Shown in pieces: positions 11,163 through 22,466 of a DNA stretch of 64,000 nt. How positions within the stretch are numbered: the stretch's first letter is position 1; each line of letters starts with the position of its first letter. Source of the DNA: Trichoderma breve (Eukaryota > Ascomycota > Sordariomycetes > Hypocreales > Hypocreaceae); the NCBI RefSeq assembly GCF_028502605.1, contig NC_079237.1, forward strand, positions 620,001-684,000, written 5' to 3'. The notes under the pieces were generated by a model. That model saw only the letters and a program-made list of their open reading frames with translations. It was not told the DNA's origin and did no database searches. Position numbers and translations under genes: made by a program.

Positions 11163-12121
11163 CTAGCCACGAAGGATTCTCTCAAAGGTCTCCTTCACAG
11201 TCTCAGCCGGAGCAGGATCCAATCTCTTGTTATCATACGGCCCATCTACAATAGCATTGCCACTGTTCAGCAATCCTCTTGCGCTCCATTCCAGCTCTGA
11301 CTCTTCATCTTCAGCCTTTCGAGCCGCATCCATCTTTTCCAGAGCGCCTTCGATTGGCACGTAGACAGTCTCATATTCGCAGCCCTCGATCTCCGCGAGC
11401 GTATCGATAATGCGCTGGAAAGTTGTTCTTTCACCGACGACTCGAATCTCTCGCTTTTGCTGGCCCTCTGCAAAGGGAAGTAGAGTGGAGGCCACGGTAT
11501 AACGGACGGTACTGCGGTAATCCGATCAGACTTGCATAACTACAGATGCCATAAAGGGGGGTGCACATACTCTTTCAGGCTAGTTACATCCATCGGCATA
11601 TCCTTGATGCCGTAGGCGACAACCTTTTTGGCAGTTCTATCCACACCATGAAACGGCAGGATAGTCCACTCAGTAAAGGGTGCAGTCAGCATATACGTAT
11701 ACTTGAACTGAGGGTGCAGCTTGGCCGTTGCCACACAGTGATATCTCGTCATCCGCTTGTCTTGGAAGTAACGAAAGTCCTTCAACGCGTCCAGGGCTGT
11801 ATCAGAGCCAAACTCGGACGGATAAAAGTGAGTCACTCCACCGGCCACAGCAGCATCGATCATAGCTGGTTGGAGGCGCATGATGGTGTTTCCGGCGAGA
11901 CTAATGGCAATGTCGTATCCGCGGTAGCAAGCGGGATCGGCAAAGGATCCAACAACGACGTCAACGTCACGAGCCTTTTCATTCTCAAACTTGTGAGCTG
12001 ATGAGGGAGAGGATAAGACGCCGATCTTGGAAAACTTGTCGGCCTCACTGAGGAACCTGTCGACAAGCGGGCGGCCGACGCTTCCAGATGCGCCGATGAT
12101 GATGACGGATGGCTTCGACAT
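11163..12121 (-). CDS. NmrA-like / isoflavone-reductase-like NAD(P)-binding protein
   Basis: Exons complement(11571..12121) and complement(11163..11511), intron 59 nt (GTATGT...CCGCAG). The joined frame gives 299 residues, the usual length for this atypical short-chain dehydrogenase group. The nucleotide-binding glycine motif is VIIIGASGSVGRPLVDRFL at the N-terminus. VVVGSFADPACYRGYDIAISLAG follows and then HFYPSEFGSD, a phrase typical of the fungal NmrA/PCBER-like proteins. MDVTSLKDTVRYTVAS crosses the splice junction. Family members are either redox enzymes of aromatic compounds or NADP-sensing regulators; I cannot tell which. It is convergent with the HET gene (236 nt apart) and has a good TATA box. 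Confidence 0.82.
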
Positions 12122-12210
12122 TTTGAATAGATGGTTTGAACTGATGTTCAGTTATTATTGAGTTAATGGTGATGAAGAGGAAAGGCTAAATTTCTATTAC
12201 ACTTTAACAG

Positions 12211-12219
12211 CTTTATATA
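12211..12219 (-). promoter_or_regulatory. TATA box of the NmrA-like gene
   Basis: TATATAAAG on the minus strand, about 90 nt upstream of the ATG at 12121, the usual distance for a fungal TATA box with a short leader. Confidence 0.5.
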
Positions 12220-13112
12220 CTTGAGCCTCTCCTTACACCCCCAGAAGGTCTCGCAAAAACTATCACTCTGAAGGGCGAAACAGCGATTGGGTTACACTGG
12301 AAGAATCCACAGCAACCAATTACAAATACTGTCATTTGATTCAATTGCTCACATAGCAAACATCATTCATGCCGCTGGCGATTTGACATTCATCAACTCT
12401 TTAGCTCCTTTCAACAACGTTGAGGATCCAATTAAACCCCCGTCCAAAGGTGCCAGATTCCCCAATCCGGCATTAGTGCCAATCTGGTTATGCTAGTTCT
12501 CAGATAGAGAGCAACTTTTTGCGCACTCTGTGAATGTGTGGGAGCCACCGTCAAGTTGTGGCGTAACTTTGCGATCAACAACCAATGAGCCGGCGCAGAA
12601 TCACACGACTCTCATCAGCGTCAATGATATCGAATCAATATGAGGATTAACGTCTTAGTACCTAAGAGACGAAACACATTTACTGTCTTTGAATCCATTA
12701 TGGTCTGTCCGCGGAATTTGAATCTCCGCAGCTATATATCAGGGGCTATTATTCGACAGCCTACAATGGACCTAAAGGGGGGTATATGCAAGTAAAGCGA
12801 TGATCGGAGATTCCGAGCTGGTTGTGCTGTAGAAGAAGAGTTAGATATAGGGTGGTGTGTTAACTATACGACGATTACATATGTTCTACTTCACAGGCCC
12901 AAGTGCCCATCATCCCTTCCTCGCATGGGGATCAGGCCTCATTTTCGTGAATGACTACAACAAGATACTCTCGAATATAGAGAAAGCAAATATCAACTAA
13001 TAAATTTTTTTTAGATATGCATAAGAAATCTACACACACACGTATCTTGCTCCCCACGACATCTCTACAAGCCGCCTCTTCAAGCTATCCGGTTACTCAT
13101 CATCATCCTACT
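12220..13112. other. Intergenic region
   Basis: Upstream DNA of the NmrA-like gene and 3' flank of the NACHT gene. Small open frames on plus (12287-12496) show no family resemblance. Nothing else seen. Confidence 0.5.
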
Positions 13113-16100
13113 TCAGTCCTCCCTCAACCTCACCATCATCTCCACCAACTCCCTCATTTCAACAGCCCGATACGTCCCCTCCAACAACTCCAACACTCCC
13201 ACAGCCGTAATCTCAGGATCGAAGCTATCCCTGACAACAACCGCCTCCCGATCCGCTCCGCCAACCTCCACAAACAATCTCACAATCTCCGCCCACCTCG
13301 CCGTGCCCTGAGGATCAACATCGTAGTACTCGATCCATCCCCTTCGGCGCGCATCCCGCAAATGCCGTAACAACGTGATCCACGGCGTCCGCGGCGCGTT
13401 GGTCCAAAAGTCGGTATATCCATGATTCGGGCCTGGGTTGATGCGGCACTGGTTGCGGAGGAGAAATTCCACCAGGCGAGGATCCGACAGCGGGAAGATG
13501 GTCTTGTTGCGTGAGCAAGGGAATTCAGTGGCGTAAGCAAGTAGAGGCGTCGATTCTGCCGTCTGAAGTTCCTTCTTTTCGTCCGAAATTTCGTCTTCTG
13601 CGGCGTTACGAGCGAGAACTTCCTCGCAAACGTAGCTTGTGAGACCAAATCTCGTGGCCAAGCACAGAAATGGCTGCCATAGCGGTGCGGCAACCTTGAA
13701 GATTCGATATGGTCCGAGTCCGTATCTCGCCCAGTGATCATATGGATCCTCAGGCTTGCTCAGCCAGTACCAGGAAATCGTCCTGTCCACTTCATTCACC
13801 ATTGCCCGCTGCAGATGCTGCGAGTCGTTTCGCACGTATCTCGCATGTGTCATGGCAAGTGCAATACCGGGCCACCATTCGTCCAGCTGACGATGATGTT
13901 CAATCTCCTCGAGAGCATTCTTCATCTGAAGCACATACGATCGCAGCAGCCGCAGGTGAGGATCAAAGTCGAGCGGCGTCTTCTCCACAAGACGAGCCAT
14001 GACGCCAGGTTCCTCCATGAACCAGTCACGGACTGTGCGATGAATATAAGTGACTCGCCGTGCCGCTGCGTCAATGGCCTCACTCATATCGCCGCCCTTG
14101 CCAGCAAATCGGAGACCGCGGCCACTGCCCTGTTCACGGCTAGCATGGACGCCGAGAAGGCCGGAAAACCGACTCATGATAAGTTGAATGGTAGTTCCGC
14201 AGCGATCATAGGCCATTTCTGTAGAAGCCTGCTTTACATCCTCCGATATAGCAGCTTCATCGTCATCGCTGCCCCTGAGAGCAAACGCAAGCTCCCACAC
14301 GGTAAGTGCATTTGCAGAATCATTGTTAATGAAGTCAGCCGCAAACTCGCGTGCGTTCATCAGACCGAATATAACAGCCGCTTCAGCCAGTTGATCTTCG
14401 TCCTGGTTCTCAAAGAAGAACAAATGAAACAATTCATTGAGTTCCGTCGGCAAGGCCTGCAAGACTACAGACAATCCCACGAGCCCCGTGCTCTGATCAA
14501 ACTTGCGAATCATTTCGTTGAGCGCGAGCCTCACCCAGAGAAACACTCCATCCGCTTTCTGTACCGCATTCTGAATCAGCTCCTCTCCAGCAGCGGCCTC
14601 ATGCTTCAGAAGACGCCGAATATAAACGTTCTCCCGCAACCTGTCCTTTGTATAACGATGCATATCGCCATACGTGAGATCTTGAAGCCTCAGATTCGGC
14701 ACCGCATACTCAAACGCATCCTGGAAAACCGCCCACGGCCGCGACGACAGGCAAATCTTGATCGATCTCCCCTTATCCCCCAAACACAGATTCTTGAAAA
14801 AGTCAATAATGGCGGTATGATCGCCTTCAAACTCATCCAGCCCATCAATAAACAAGCAAACATTCATCTTCTGCACAGCTTCATCCATGACCCCCTGAAA
14901 CGCCTCCAACAGGTCCGCAACGGACCAATCCAAATGCAGCGCAACTCGCTCTTTTGTCGACAACTTTTTGAGTTTCTTCCACAGCTGCGGAAATGCTGCC
15001 GTAGTGAGTTCTGGGTGTGCTGAAAGAATTTGATGGAGCAGAGAGCGAAGCAATCCTGTTTGCGAGCGCTGTTCACGAGAGCCGCTGGTCCAGAAGAAGA
15101 ATCCTACCGTCAAGACCGGCTTGTCGACAGCCCAGACATTCAAGCGCTCCATGGTAGCTTCATGATCAAAGAGGAATCGTATAAACGTCGATTTTCCCGA
15201 TCCAGGCTTTCCAGTGATCCAATAAATAGGACCGAGCTCATCACCTCGAAGCCATGTCGAGAATGGATGCTCTGCGCCTTTCTTTTCTGGGTCTTGAGCA
15301 TCAGTAGGCAATGATGGGAGAAACACCCATTCAAAGGTTTTGCTATGAGCCTTTGCTACTTCCTGTTCTCGAAAGTACATGCTTTTATAAGAGAGAACGT
15401 CGAGGATGTAGTCGTGCACAATGGAGTCTGGAGTTGGTCGGTGTCTGACAGGGACTTCAATGTAGACGTTGTCGCCGGGAACAATGTTGATGCGCCTCAT
15501 CTTTTGCTTTCCTTTGTCTGATTCTTCCTCTTCTTCTTTCGGTGGTGCATCTCTATCGTCTTCGGCTTCGTCTTTCTTTTGATCCAACGGAGTAAGATCA
15601 GGCACCGGCAGTCGGCGAGTTCTAGGTAACGTATAAGCGAAATTCAATGAATCAGATGTTATATCGACAGAAACACATGTCTATGAATAGGCAACTTACA
15701 CAAATGTAGAATCAACATCATCATGAAATCGCTGGCTCAGCTCCTGAAGTCGAGCACCAAGAGTCGCAATGTCACGAGTGGACCAGACATCACCAAACTT
15801 GGTCTGCGATTCATGGTCCTGGGTATTGGCACTCTTATCAAAATGCAGCATCAAGTCTTGTCCAATCTTGTAACACGCGCCAGGCAGAGTACTCAATGGA
15901 TGAGGGGCATCAACACCAGCAGCGACGTGATGGACGGACTTGAGCGCGCTCAGGGAGTCTCCAACCAGGGCAGTATGGGCAGCCAGGCGTTGATCTGGCG
16001 AAGAGGGACTCTCATCCGGAATGGAATCATCACCATCAGCATCACCGTGCAAAGTGAGCACATCATGGTAAAGCGCGACGGCACGCTGCAAGAAGCCACG

Positions 16101-16154
16101 AACAGCAGACGCTGAGTCCGGATCAAGCACAGGAATGGAGGACACTGCTGCCAT
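13113..16154 (-). CDS. NACHT-domain STAND NTPase (fungal NLR-like)
   Basis: Exons complement(15700..16154) and complement(13113..15621) with a 78-nt intron (GTAAGT...CCTAG) join to 987 residues. Residues 1-150 form an alpha-helical N-terminal domain of the type found in front of fungal NACHT proteins. An acidic linker (KEEEEESDKGKQK) follows. The NACHT core has Walker A ITGKPGSGKSTF (about 286), VGFFFWTSGS, Walker B CLFIDGLDEFEGD (about 406) and the sensor-like KICLSSRPW. The phrase VTYIHRTVRDWFMEE (about 650) belongs to the fungal DUF7791-like region behind NACHT. I see no ankyrin, WD40 or TPR repeats in the C-terminal third, so the ligand-sensing part is unrecognized or degenerate. Proteins of this class are implicated in non-self recognition and cell death. 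Divergent from the adjacent aspartylglucosaminidase. Confidence 0.85.
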
Positions 16155-16653
16155 TTTATAGCATGTAATGGTCGCAGCGTCTATGGAATTGTTCTATCTA
16201 AATGTCTACGATGCTTTTTATTCACTCGTTGGAAGTAAAGCAAGTTTACGGAAGTGAAGAAGAAAAGGGGATGAAAGAGGAGCTGGGGGAACGGACTTGA
16301 GGGGAATTAGTAGGATCGCATCCCCGCTTCTAGCATAGGATTCGGGCTGTGTAAGTGCATTAGCTCCGGAGATGAGGTTGTTTTGATGCATAATATTGGA
16401 CAACGAGGTATTATTGGCTGGAGGGGGATGAAGCTGCTCCGCGGCGGGATGCAAGTAGCATGTGAGATGGCCTCATGTTTGTAAAGAAGAAGAAATGAGC
16501 GAGCGTTGATGAGAAGCCATTAGCAATTGATTGATACAGTATTGCATCACTGTGCATGTAAATCATTCTATTCCAATTACAACCTCATCTTATCTTATCT
16601 CATTCCATCTTACACATCTCAGCTACGCACTGTCTATAATCAACATCAACACA
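16155..16653. other. Bidirectional promoter region, NACHT / aspartylglucosaminidase
   Basis: 499 nt between two divergently arranged start codons. A pyrimidine-rich run with repeated CTTATCTT/CATCTTA lies at 16585-16615 just ahead of the plus-strand ATG. No clear TATA box on either strand. Confidence 0.5.
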
Positions 16654-17736
16654 ATGGCTCCTCACAAACCCCCCTCATCAAGCCTCACCACTCTCCTCAC
16701 CCTTACTCTCGCCCTCACCCGCCCTACAAATGCCATCTTCTCCTCTCCTCCCCTCGTCATAAACACCTGGTCCGGCCCCTTCACAGCCGCAACAAACGCC
16801 GCCTTCCTCTCCCTCTCAAACTCCTCCTCCACCACCCTCGACGCCGTCCAAGCAGGCTGCCAAGCATGCCAAACCAACCAATGCGACAACACCGTCGGCT
16901 TCGGCGGCTCCCCCGATGAATCCTGCGAAACCACCCTCGACGCACTCATAATGGACGGCCAGACGCTCAACGCCGGCGCCGTAGCAAACCTTCGGCGCGT
17001 TAAAGATGCCGTGGGCGTGGCGAGGCATGTGCTCGACTATACGCAACACACTCTCCTTGCAGGTGACCAAGCAACGCAATTCGCCCTGCAAAACGGCTTC
17101 GAAGAAGAAAGCCTAGCAACAGAAGATTCACTCCGGGTATGTCACGAATGGCGCTCAAACAACTGCCAGCCAAACTACCGCTCCAACGTCCTCCCCAACC
17201 CCTTGTCCTCCTGCGGCCCATACTCCCCCTCCAGCAACATGAACTCTCTCACACATCTCACCCCCAACTCCTCCAACGACGACCTTTCCCACGACACCCT
17301 CTCCCTCCTCGCCCTCTCCCCCTCCGGCTCCATGGCAGCATGCACCACCACAAACGGCGCATCCCACAAAATCCCCGGCCGCGTCGGCGACGGCCCCATC
17401 CCGGGCAGCGGCTCCTACGTCGACTCCACCGCCGGCGCCTGCGGCGCCACCGGCGACGGCGACCTGATGATGCGCCTGCTGCCGTGCTACCAGGCCGTCG
17501 AGAGTCTCCGCCGCGGGCTGTCGGCCCAGGAAGCCGCCAACGACGCCGTCCGGAGGATCATCGCTCGGTATCCGGAGGCGAGGACGGGGATCGTCGTGTT
17601 GGACAATAGGGGGGAGCATGCTGCTGCGGCGAGCGGGTGGGAGTTTACGTATTCTTATCGAGGGGCGGGGATGGATAATGCAGAGGTTGTTGTTGTTAAA
17701 GCTTTGAATGAGATATCAGAGAGATTAGAGCTATAA
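16654..17736 (+). CDS. Secreted N4-(beta-N-acetylglucosaminyl)-L-asparaginase (aspartylglucosaminidase), Ntn hydrolase
   Basis: Intronless, 360 residues. A signal peptide covers residues 1-27 (Leu/Thr-rich core, cleavage near PTNA-IF). The family cleaves the Asn-GlcNAc bond in glycoasparagines and matures by autocatalysis before a threonine that becomes the N-terminal nucleophile. Here SHDTLSLLAL places it at Thr215. The downstream substrate loop GRVGDGPIPGSGSY and GATGDGD are well conserved, as are the upstream INTWSGPF and the Cys-rich VGFGGSPDE region. The start at 16654 is chosen because it directly precedes the signal peptide; the frame is also open upstream without coding character. Codon use is strongly C-ending (GCC, CTC, ACC), suggesting a well-expressed gene. 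Confidence 0.9.
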   Translation: MAPHKPPSSSLTTLLTLTLALTRPTNAIFSSPPLVINTWSGPFTAATNAAFLSLSNSSSTTLDAVQAGCQACQTNQCDNTVGFGGSPDESCETTLDALIMDGQTLNAGAVANLRRVKDAVGVARHVLDYTQHTLLAGDQATQFALQNGFEEESLATEDSLRVCHEWRSNNCQPNYRSNVLPNPLSSCGPYSPSSNMNSLTHLTPNSSNDDLSHDTLSLLALSPSGSMAACTTTNGASHKIPGRVGDGPIPGSGSYVDSTAGACGATGDGDLMMRLLPCYQAVESLRRGLSAQEAANDAVRRIIARYPEARTGIVVLDNRGEHAAAASGWEFTYSYRGAGMDNAEVVVVKALNEISERLEL

Positions 17737-18243
17737 TGTTGGTCGTGACATAGACATAGAATAGAAGTCATAGAGAAAATGGTATATAAAAGAAGTAGTC
17801 ATTTGCATGACGAAATGCTTGCTATGCTAAACCAACCACCACAGATATATATATACATAACGCGCGTATATGATGTATATGTGTAGATGCTCCCCTCCAA
17901 GGCTGCATATCCAAACTGGCCTTTCACTGTTGCCGGCCATATTTTTTTCTATAGTAAGTGAAAGATAAAAAATTCAACGCCCCCAAGAACCCAAAACCAA
18001 TAACAAGAAACTGAAACTTTCCCCCTTGTCCCATCAACTGTTGTCCATATATATGTCCTTATATCTGCAATTTCCATCTCTTGCTGTACCCAAAATAAAG
18101 GGGAAGCCCTTTGCCGATTGAAAAGAAAAAAGTAATGCATCATTCGCTTGCTTCATTCCCCATGTTCAGCCCCAAACAGAAAAAAGAAGACCCTCAGTCA
18201 TTTACTCATCCTGCATTGAATGCATCTTTGCTGTCGTCGTCGT
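17737..18243. other. Convergent intergenic region
   Basis: 3' flanks of the asparaginase gene and the Ser-rich protein gene. Contains TATATATA-like alternating stretches near 17840-17880. No gene seen. Confidence 0.55.
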
Positions 18244-19969
18244 CTAGGTAGCAACAGTCTGTCTGTGCTCCTTGCTCTTAAACAGAGCCTTGAGCATATT
18301 CGTCTGCTTCTTAGTCCTCAGCGGCAACTCCTCGCTCTTGATACCAGTCTGATCAATCTGCTTCTTCCTGCTAGCAATTGACTTTTTGATCAAAGCCATA
18401 GAGCCAACACTGCTAGTATCGTCGCTCTTCTTGCTACTGCCGCTGCTGCTACTGCTCTTCTTATCCGACGAATCCTTCTCATGCCTCGACTTGTGAGACT
18501 TGTGAGAAGAAGAAGAAGTCGACTGCGAAGACGAGTGCGTCTTGGACGAAGAAGATCTGTGCGACTTGGAGCCCTTTCGAGAGAAATAGTCCTCCGAACC
18601 GGCCTTGGAACTCCGCCTCACGCGCTCAGCCGCAGGCGTCATCAGCTCCTGGTCAGCGCTCTCGTAGCCAAGGTCCACGATGCCGCGCCTCCACGTGTCG
18701 ATGCTGCTAATGTCCACCTCGACCGACTCCAGAACGATGGCCTCGTCGATGCCGCTCTCCGGCAGTGCTGGCAGATTAGGTACCGGTGCTGCTGCTGCCT
18801 CGTAGGCCAAGGGCTTCTTGGCAAACGAGTTCTGCGTAGCTCTCTGGATAATCTTCCAGCCGCCAAACATGACGACCGTGACGCCGACGGCGATGCCCGT
18901 ACCAATGAGGAACTGCGGCGAGGCGAGCAGCGCAAAGATGGCGGGCGAAGTGCCCTTGAGGATGGCCGCGAAGCCAGGCGACAGCTTGGTGATGATGCCC
19001 GACAACTCGGCCAATGTCAGGGCAACAGCAGCAGCCGCATCAGGGCGCTCCTGGAGATGCGTGATGATGGCCGTGGCAGAATGCTGAGCGCAGCTTGCCT
19101 CATCTAGAAGATTCTCAATCTTGTGAATCAGCTGCTCGGCCTGCTCGCGCTCGTCCTCGACATGCACATCGTGCAAATCGACATGCGGCGGCGCGGTGTG
19201 CACATCCAAGTCCACTCTATCAGCCAAATCCGGGGGGATGTCGCCGTACGCCAAGTGCAAATCGCTCCCCATGCTCATCCTCTTCATAGCCTCAGCTTCC
19301 GTGTCTGTCCGCGTACGAACCAGCGGCCTTGGCTGCGCCGTCTGCAGTGCCATTTTTGGCGGATCGACGCGCGAGAAGCCGCTCTTGACCAGCATCGCGT
19401 CGCCATACGAGCCCTGATATGACGATGGAGGCTTTGACGGCGCAACGCTCGACACCTCGGACAGCTTCTCGAGGTTTCCCTCCGTCAGAGCCAGCTGATT
19501 GGGAACGGGAGGCAGCTGCTTCTTGGCGATGGAGCTCTTGAATGTCCGGTGAGAGCTGGCCACACTCAACTCGTCATATTGCCTGTGAGGAATGCTGCGG
19601 CTCGTATCGAATGTCTGGGCGCGCTTGATGGGAACGGGAGGCGGCTTTGCTCGCTCTTGAGCTCGCTCCTGGCTGAGCTCGTCCTTCTTCTGTTGGTAAG
19701 AAGTCTGAGCCGTCTTCCATATCGAGAGCAGCTGCTTGCCCTATAGGCGGGCACATGTCAAGTTAGCATGCAGTGCAACCCCACGGTGTTACGGAAGCAA
19801 CTGATTGGATGCTGAGAAATGGAGAGGGAGGGAGGTGTGTGTATGCGTATGTGTATGTGTATGTGTGTGTGTAGGGAGAGGAGGGACCCAAACATACGGT
19901 GCTGATGAGCTTGCCGGAGTTGTTGACAATGGTAATGGTCGCATCCAGCGGTAAGCCGGAATTGCTCAT
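18244..19969 (-). CDS. Conserved fungal protein of unknown function, Ser/Lys-rich with central hydrophobic segment
   Basis: Exons complement(19898..19969) and complement(18244..19740), intron 157 nt (GTATGT...GCTAACT...CTATAG), 522 residues. The short first exon encodes 24 residues and joins in phase 0 to GKQLLSIWKTAQTSYQQKKDELSQERAQ, a charged helix. Polyproline stretches (AKPPPVPIKR; KQLPPVPNQ) could bind SH3 or WW domains. A hydrophobic block near residues 295-345 (PAIFALLASPQFLIGTGIAV...MFGGWKII) looks like one or two membrane helices. Downstream is a very Ser/Lys-rich low-complexity region (HSSSQSTSSSSHKSHKSR). I recognise the general appearance as a conserved filamentous-fungal hypothetical protein but know no function. 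The Ser-rich tail suggests phosphorylation. Confidence 0.7.
19835..19872. repeat. TG/TATG microsatellite inside an intron
   Basis: A run of GTGTGTATGCGTATGTGTATG-type units in the single intron of the Ser-rich protein gene. It explains why this intron (157 nt) is over twice the usual length here. Confidence 0.8.
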
Positions 19970-20841
19970 CCTGGCTTCGTTTCTTTTTCTTCTTTCTTTG
20001 ATGTTGTAGTGTTTCTTGTCTTTGAGCTCGAGCCCGCGACCTTGCGTAACAAACAATCTCCAATGTCTCGTTTCAATGTCTGAGAGGAGAAGAAAAAGAA
20101 GGATAAAGGAAGCAGCGGTAGGGCTCTAGTTAATATTCCAGAGACGGAATGGAATGTCACGACCTGGCTCAAAACCCCCACTAAGCTATCAATGCTTCTC
20201 AATGTCGGTGAAGATCTCCCGGCTGGCCTTTTTTTCTAGGATCCCTGAACGGCCGCCCCGCCAGTCTAGTTGTTAGTCGGACGCGCGCAGCTCAGGAGAA
20301 CGGCCGTGAAGGAGAAGAAGAGAAAAAATTGGTTCAGCTTTGTGATGGTGATGATGAAGAGATGGTGGTGGATGTCTTGTCTTTTGTTGTCTTGATTCTT
20401 TCTCGGCTTCTTTTTTGTATTCTTTTCCCGTTTGCTGATTCCAAATGTTCTTGTTCGTCTTAAACACAAGTGTAAGCGAGAACTATGTAAGAGTATTAAA
20501 TGGGGTGGCTGGCGTTTAAAGAGCCAAACCAAACCAAACGCCAGCAACGACAACGAACAACGATCAACCACACAACGATGCCCAAGACGCTGCGACGGAC
20601 CTATCGCGAGCAAACAGCATCGCCGTACATGGGACGGCTCAGACACCAGCGCCTCCGATTGCGCCTCTGGCCTGGGCTTCTGCTGTCCTGTCTCCACGCA
20701 TCCCTCGCGCAGTGAATGATGACAAGGCAATGCAGTCCCGGCAAACATGACATGAGACCCGGAACCGCTGGCTGCTGGTGCTGGTGTGATTGAGTCACAC
20801 CCCACGAAAATGGGCTTCACTTCATCCAACCAGCCAGCAAG

Positions 20842-20857
20842 CCTCTCTCTCTCTCTC
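20842..20857. repeat. CT dinucleotide run
   Basis: Uninterrupted CT repeats of about eight units, in the gene-free region upstream of the Ser-rich protein gene. Confidence 0.8.
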
Positions 20858-21072
20858 CCTCCCTTGCCTCCTCTCCTCCCGTCTCCCAACTCGCATAACT
20901 GTCCCGTGTTCCCCTTGTCTGCAGCGCCGCAAACCCTGGGCGCCAAAAAAAGAGCAAAAAGGCCTAAAGCTGTTCGTCTCTCCTCTCCTGGCCGCACAAA
21001 GCAGCGCTGCACTCCGTCTGCCGCCCGGAGGCTCCGCCCAACGTCCCCCGATTTGCTCCCGCAGTCAGGCGC

Positions 21073-21096
21073 CTTTGCATTTGCATTTGCATTTGC
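21073..21096. repeat. TTTGCA hexanucleotide repeat, four perfect copies
   Basis: Four head-to-tail TTTGCA units, followed about 35 nt later by a GCATT triple repeat (near 21130-21145). Located in non-coding DNA. Confidence 0.85.
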
Positions 21097-22466
21097 ATGA
21101 CGGGCCACCCTTGGCAACTAACCCACTGGGCATTGCATTGCATTGGCAGTACAGTAGTAAATCCTCTTCCCATTGCCCTTTTATCCTTCATATCATATCA
21201 TATTCTCATCCCTATCACGCCCTCGTACTGTACAAACCATACTAGGTACTAGCCCCCAGACCAGACAGCGCACGCCTCTCCTCCCGCAGCCACCCAGTAG
21301 CACCGTCTTGGCCCATCTCCTCGTTGGACCGGGGGTGTCTCGACTCGACTCAAAATGCCCCAGTTGGCGTGACAAGTGGTAGATGTGCTGTCCTATCACT
21401 TTTTATGGGGCGCTTGCCAGCGTGTAAAGCTCCGTACGGACTGCATCAAATCGCTCCAGTGCTAGGTTTTGTTTCGTTTGCAACCTCGTCTAGCGCCCGC
21501 GCCCCCTTCCTGCAGGCCATTGATGACGATGCCCCGTATTTGTACTTTTTTTGTTTTTTTAAAATCTTCTGTAGTAGTTACGGAGTAGTATATCCGTAAA
21601 CCCGGGACAGCGAATGGATTGCATTGCATCATTCGAGGGCCCAAGGCGAGTTCTGAACCCGACAGGGTGGTGTTTCAGAAGATATGGAACGACGAAAAGG
21701 GAAATGCCGTGGAAAACATGAGGCAAAGTGGTTGCTGGTTGCTCGCCGCTGAGTCAGCAAGCATCAAGCATCAAGCGGCCAGCGTCCATCGTGACTTAGA
21801 CTACGAGATGGCCATTTACGTCTACACAAGTCACAGCACAAGACTACTGCCTCTCTAGGAGCGCAAAAAGGTCAATTCGTGGGGGTAATATCTCATACGA
21901 CATGTATAACAGTAGTATTCTCTTTATACAAAGTCAACATAAACACATCCGTGCATGTGCCCATTTCCACCATCTCCAGCGTTCTCACACTCTGAGTTGG
22001 TCTCAATATGCCCTCCCATCCGAGCATCGCTTTCCACGTTGTCGACGAAATAAAAGCCTTGAAAAGAAGAAACAAGTCCCGTGTGCCACCCCCATAACCA
22101 CCCCAATTGTCGCTGAACAAAACACCCGAAAAAAGAGCAAGAAAGAAATGAAAAGGAAAAAAGATGAAAAAAAAGGAGAAAAACATAGAGCCCAAACGCC
22201 TTGCCTCACAACCCCTTCTGAATCCGTAATGCTGACATGGTTTTCTGACAGCGTATGTACTATAACAACAGAACGCCGAGGGCAGAGTCGTATCGCCCTT
22301 CAGATGCGGGTTTCCATATCCATACCAAATGCTTATTATATATATGCATTCTCTGTTCCGTTCGCTTTTCGTCTTCGGTAACGCTTTTCTTTTTTTGGAG
22401 TAAAAGAGCACAAGAAAAGAGAGAGGGAAGGGAATCCCCTTCCAAGCTTCAACTGAAAAGAAACAC

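Larger units (their letters stand above)
19970..22466. other. Long gene-free region upstream of the Ser-rich protein gene
   Basis: About 2.5 kb between the Ser-rich protein start and the cdc4 stop. It holds CT- and GCATTT-type simple repeats, A/T runs near 21546-21562 and 22140-22180, and a TACGGAGTA-containing inverted motif near 21578-21598. A minus-strand open frame at 20266-21117 has compositional bias only and is not called. Confidence 0.5.

Noticed and set aside
13734..15023. Long plus-strand frame of 429 codons
   Set aside because: It is antisense to the NACHT gene and reflects that gene's codon bias.
20266..21117. Minus-strand open frame of 283 codons upstream of the Ser-rich gene
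   Set aside because: Low-complexity composition driven by simple repeats (TTTGCA, CT), no domain, and it ends in AT/polyA-like sequence. Most likely leader or promoter DNA.
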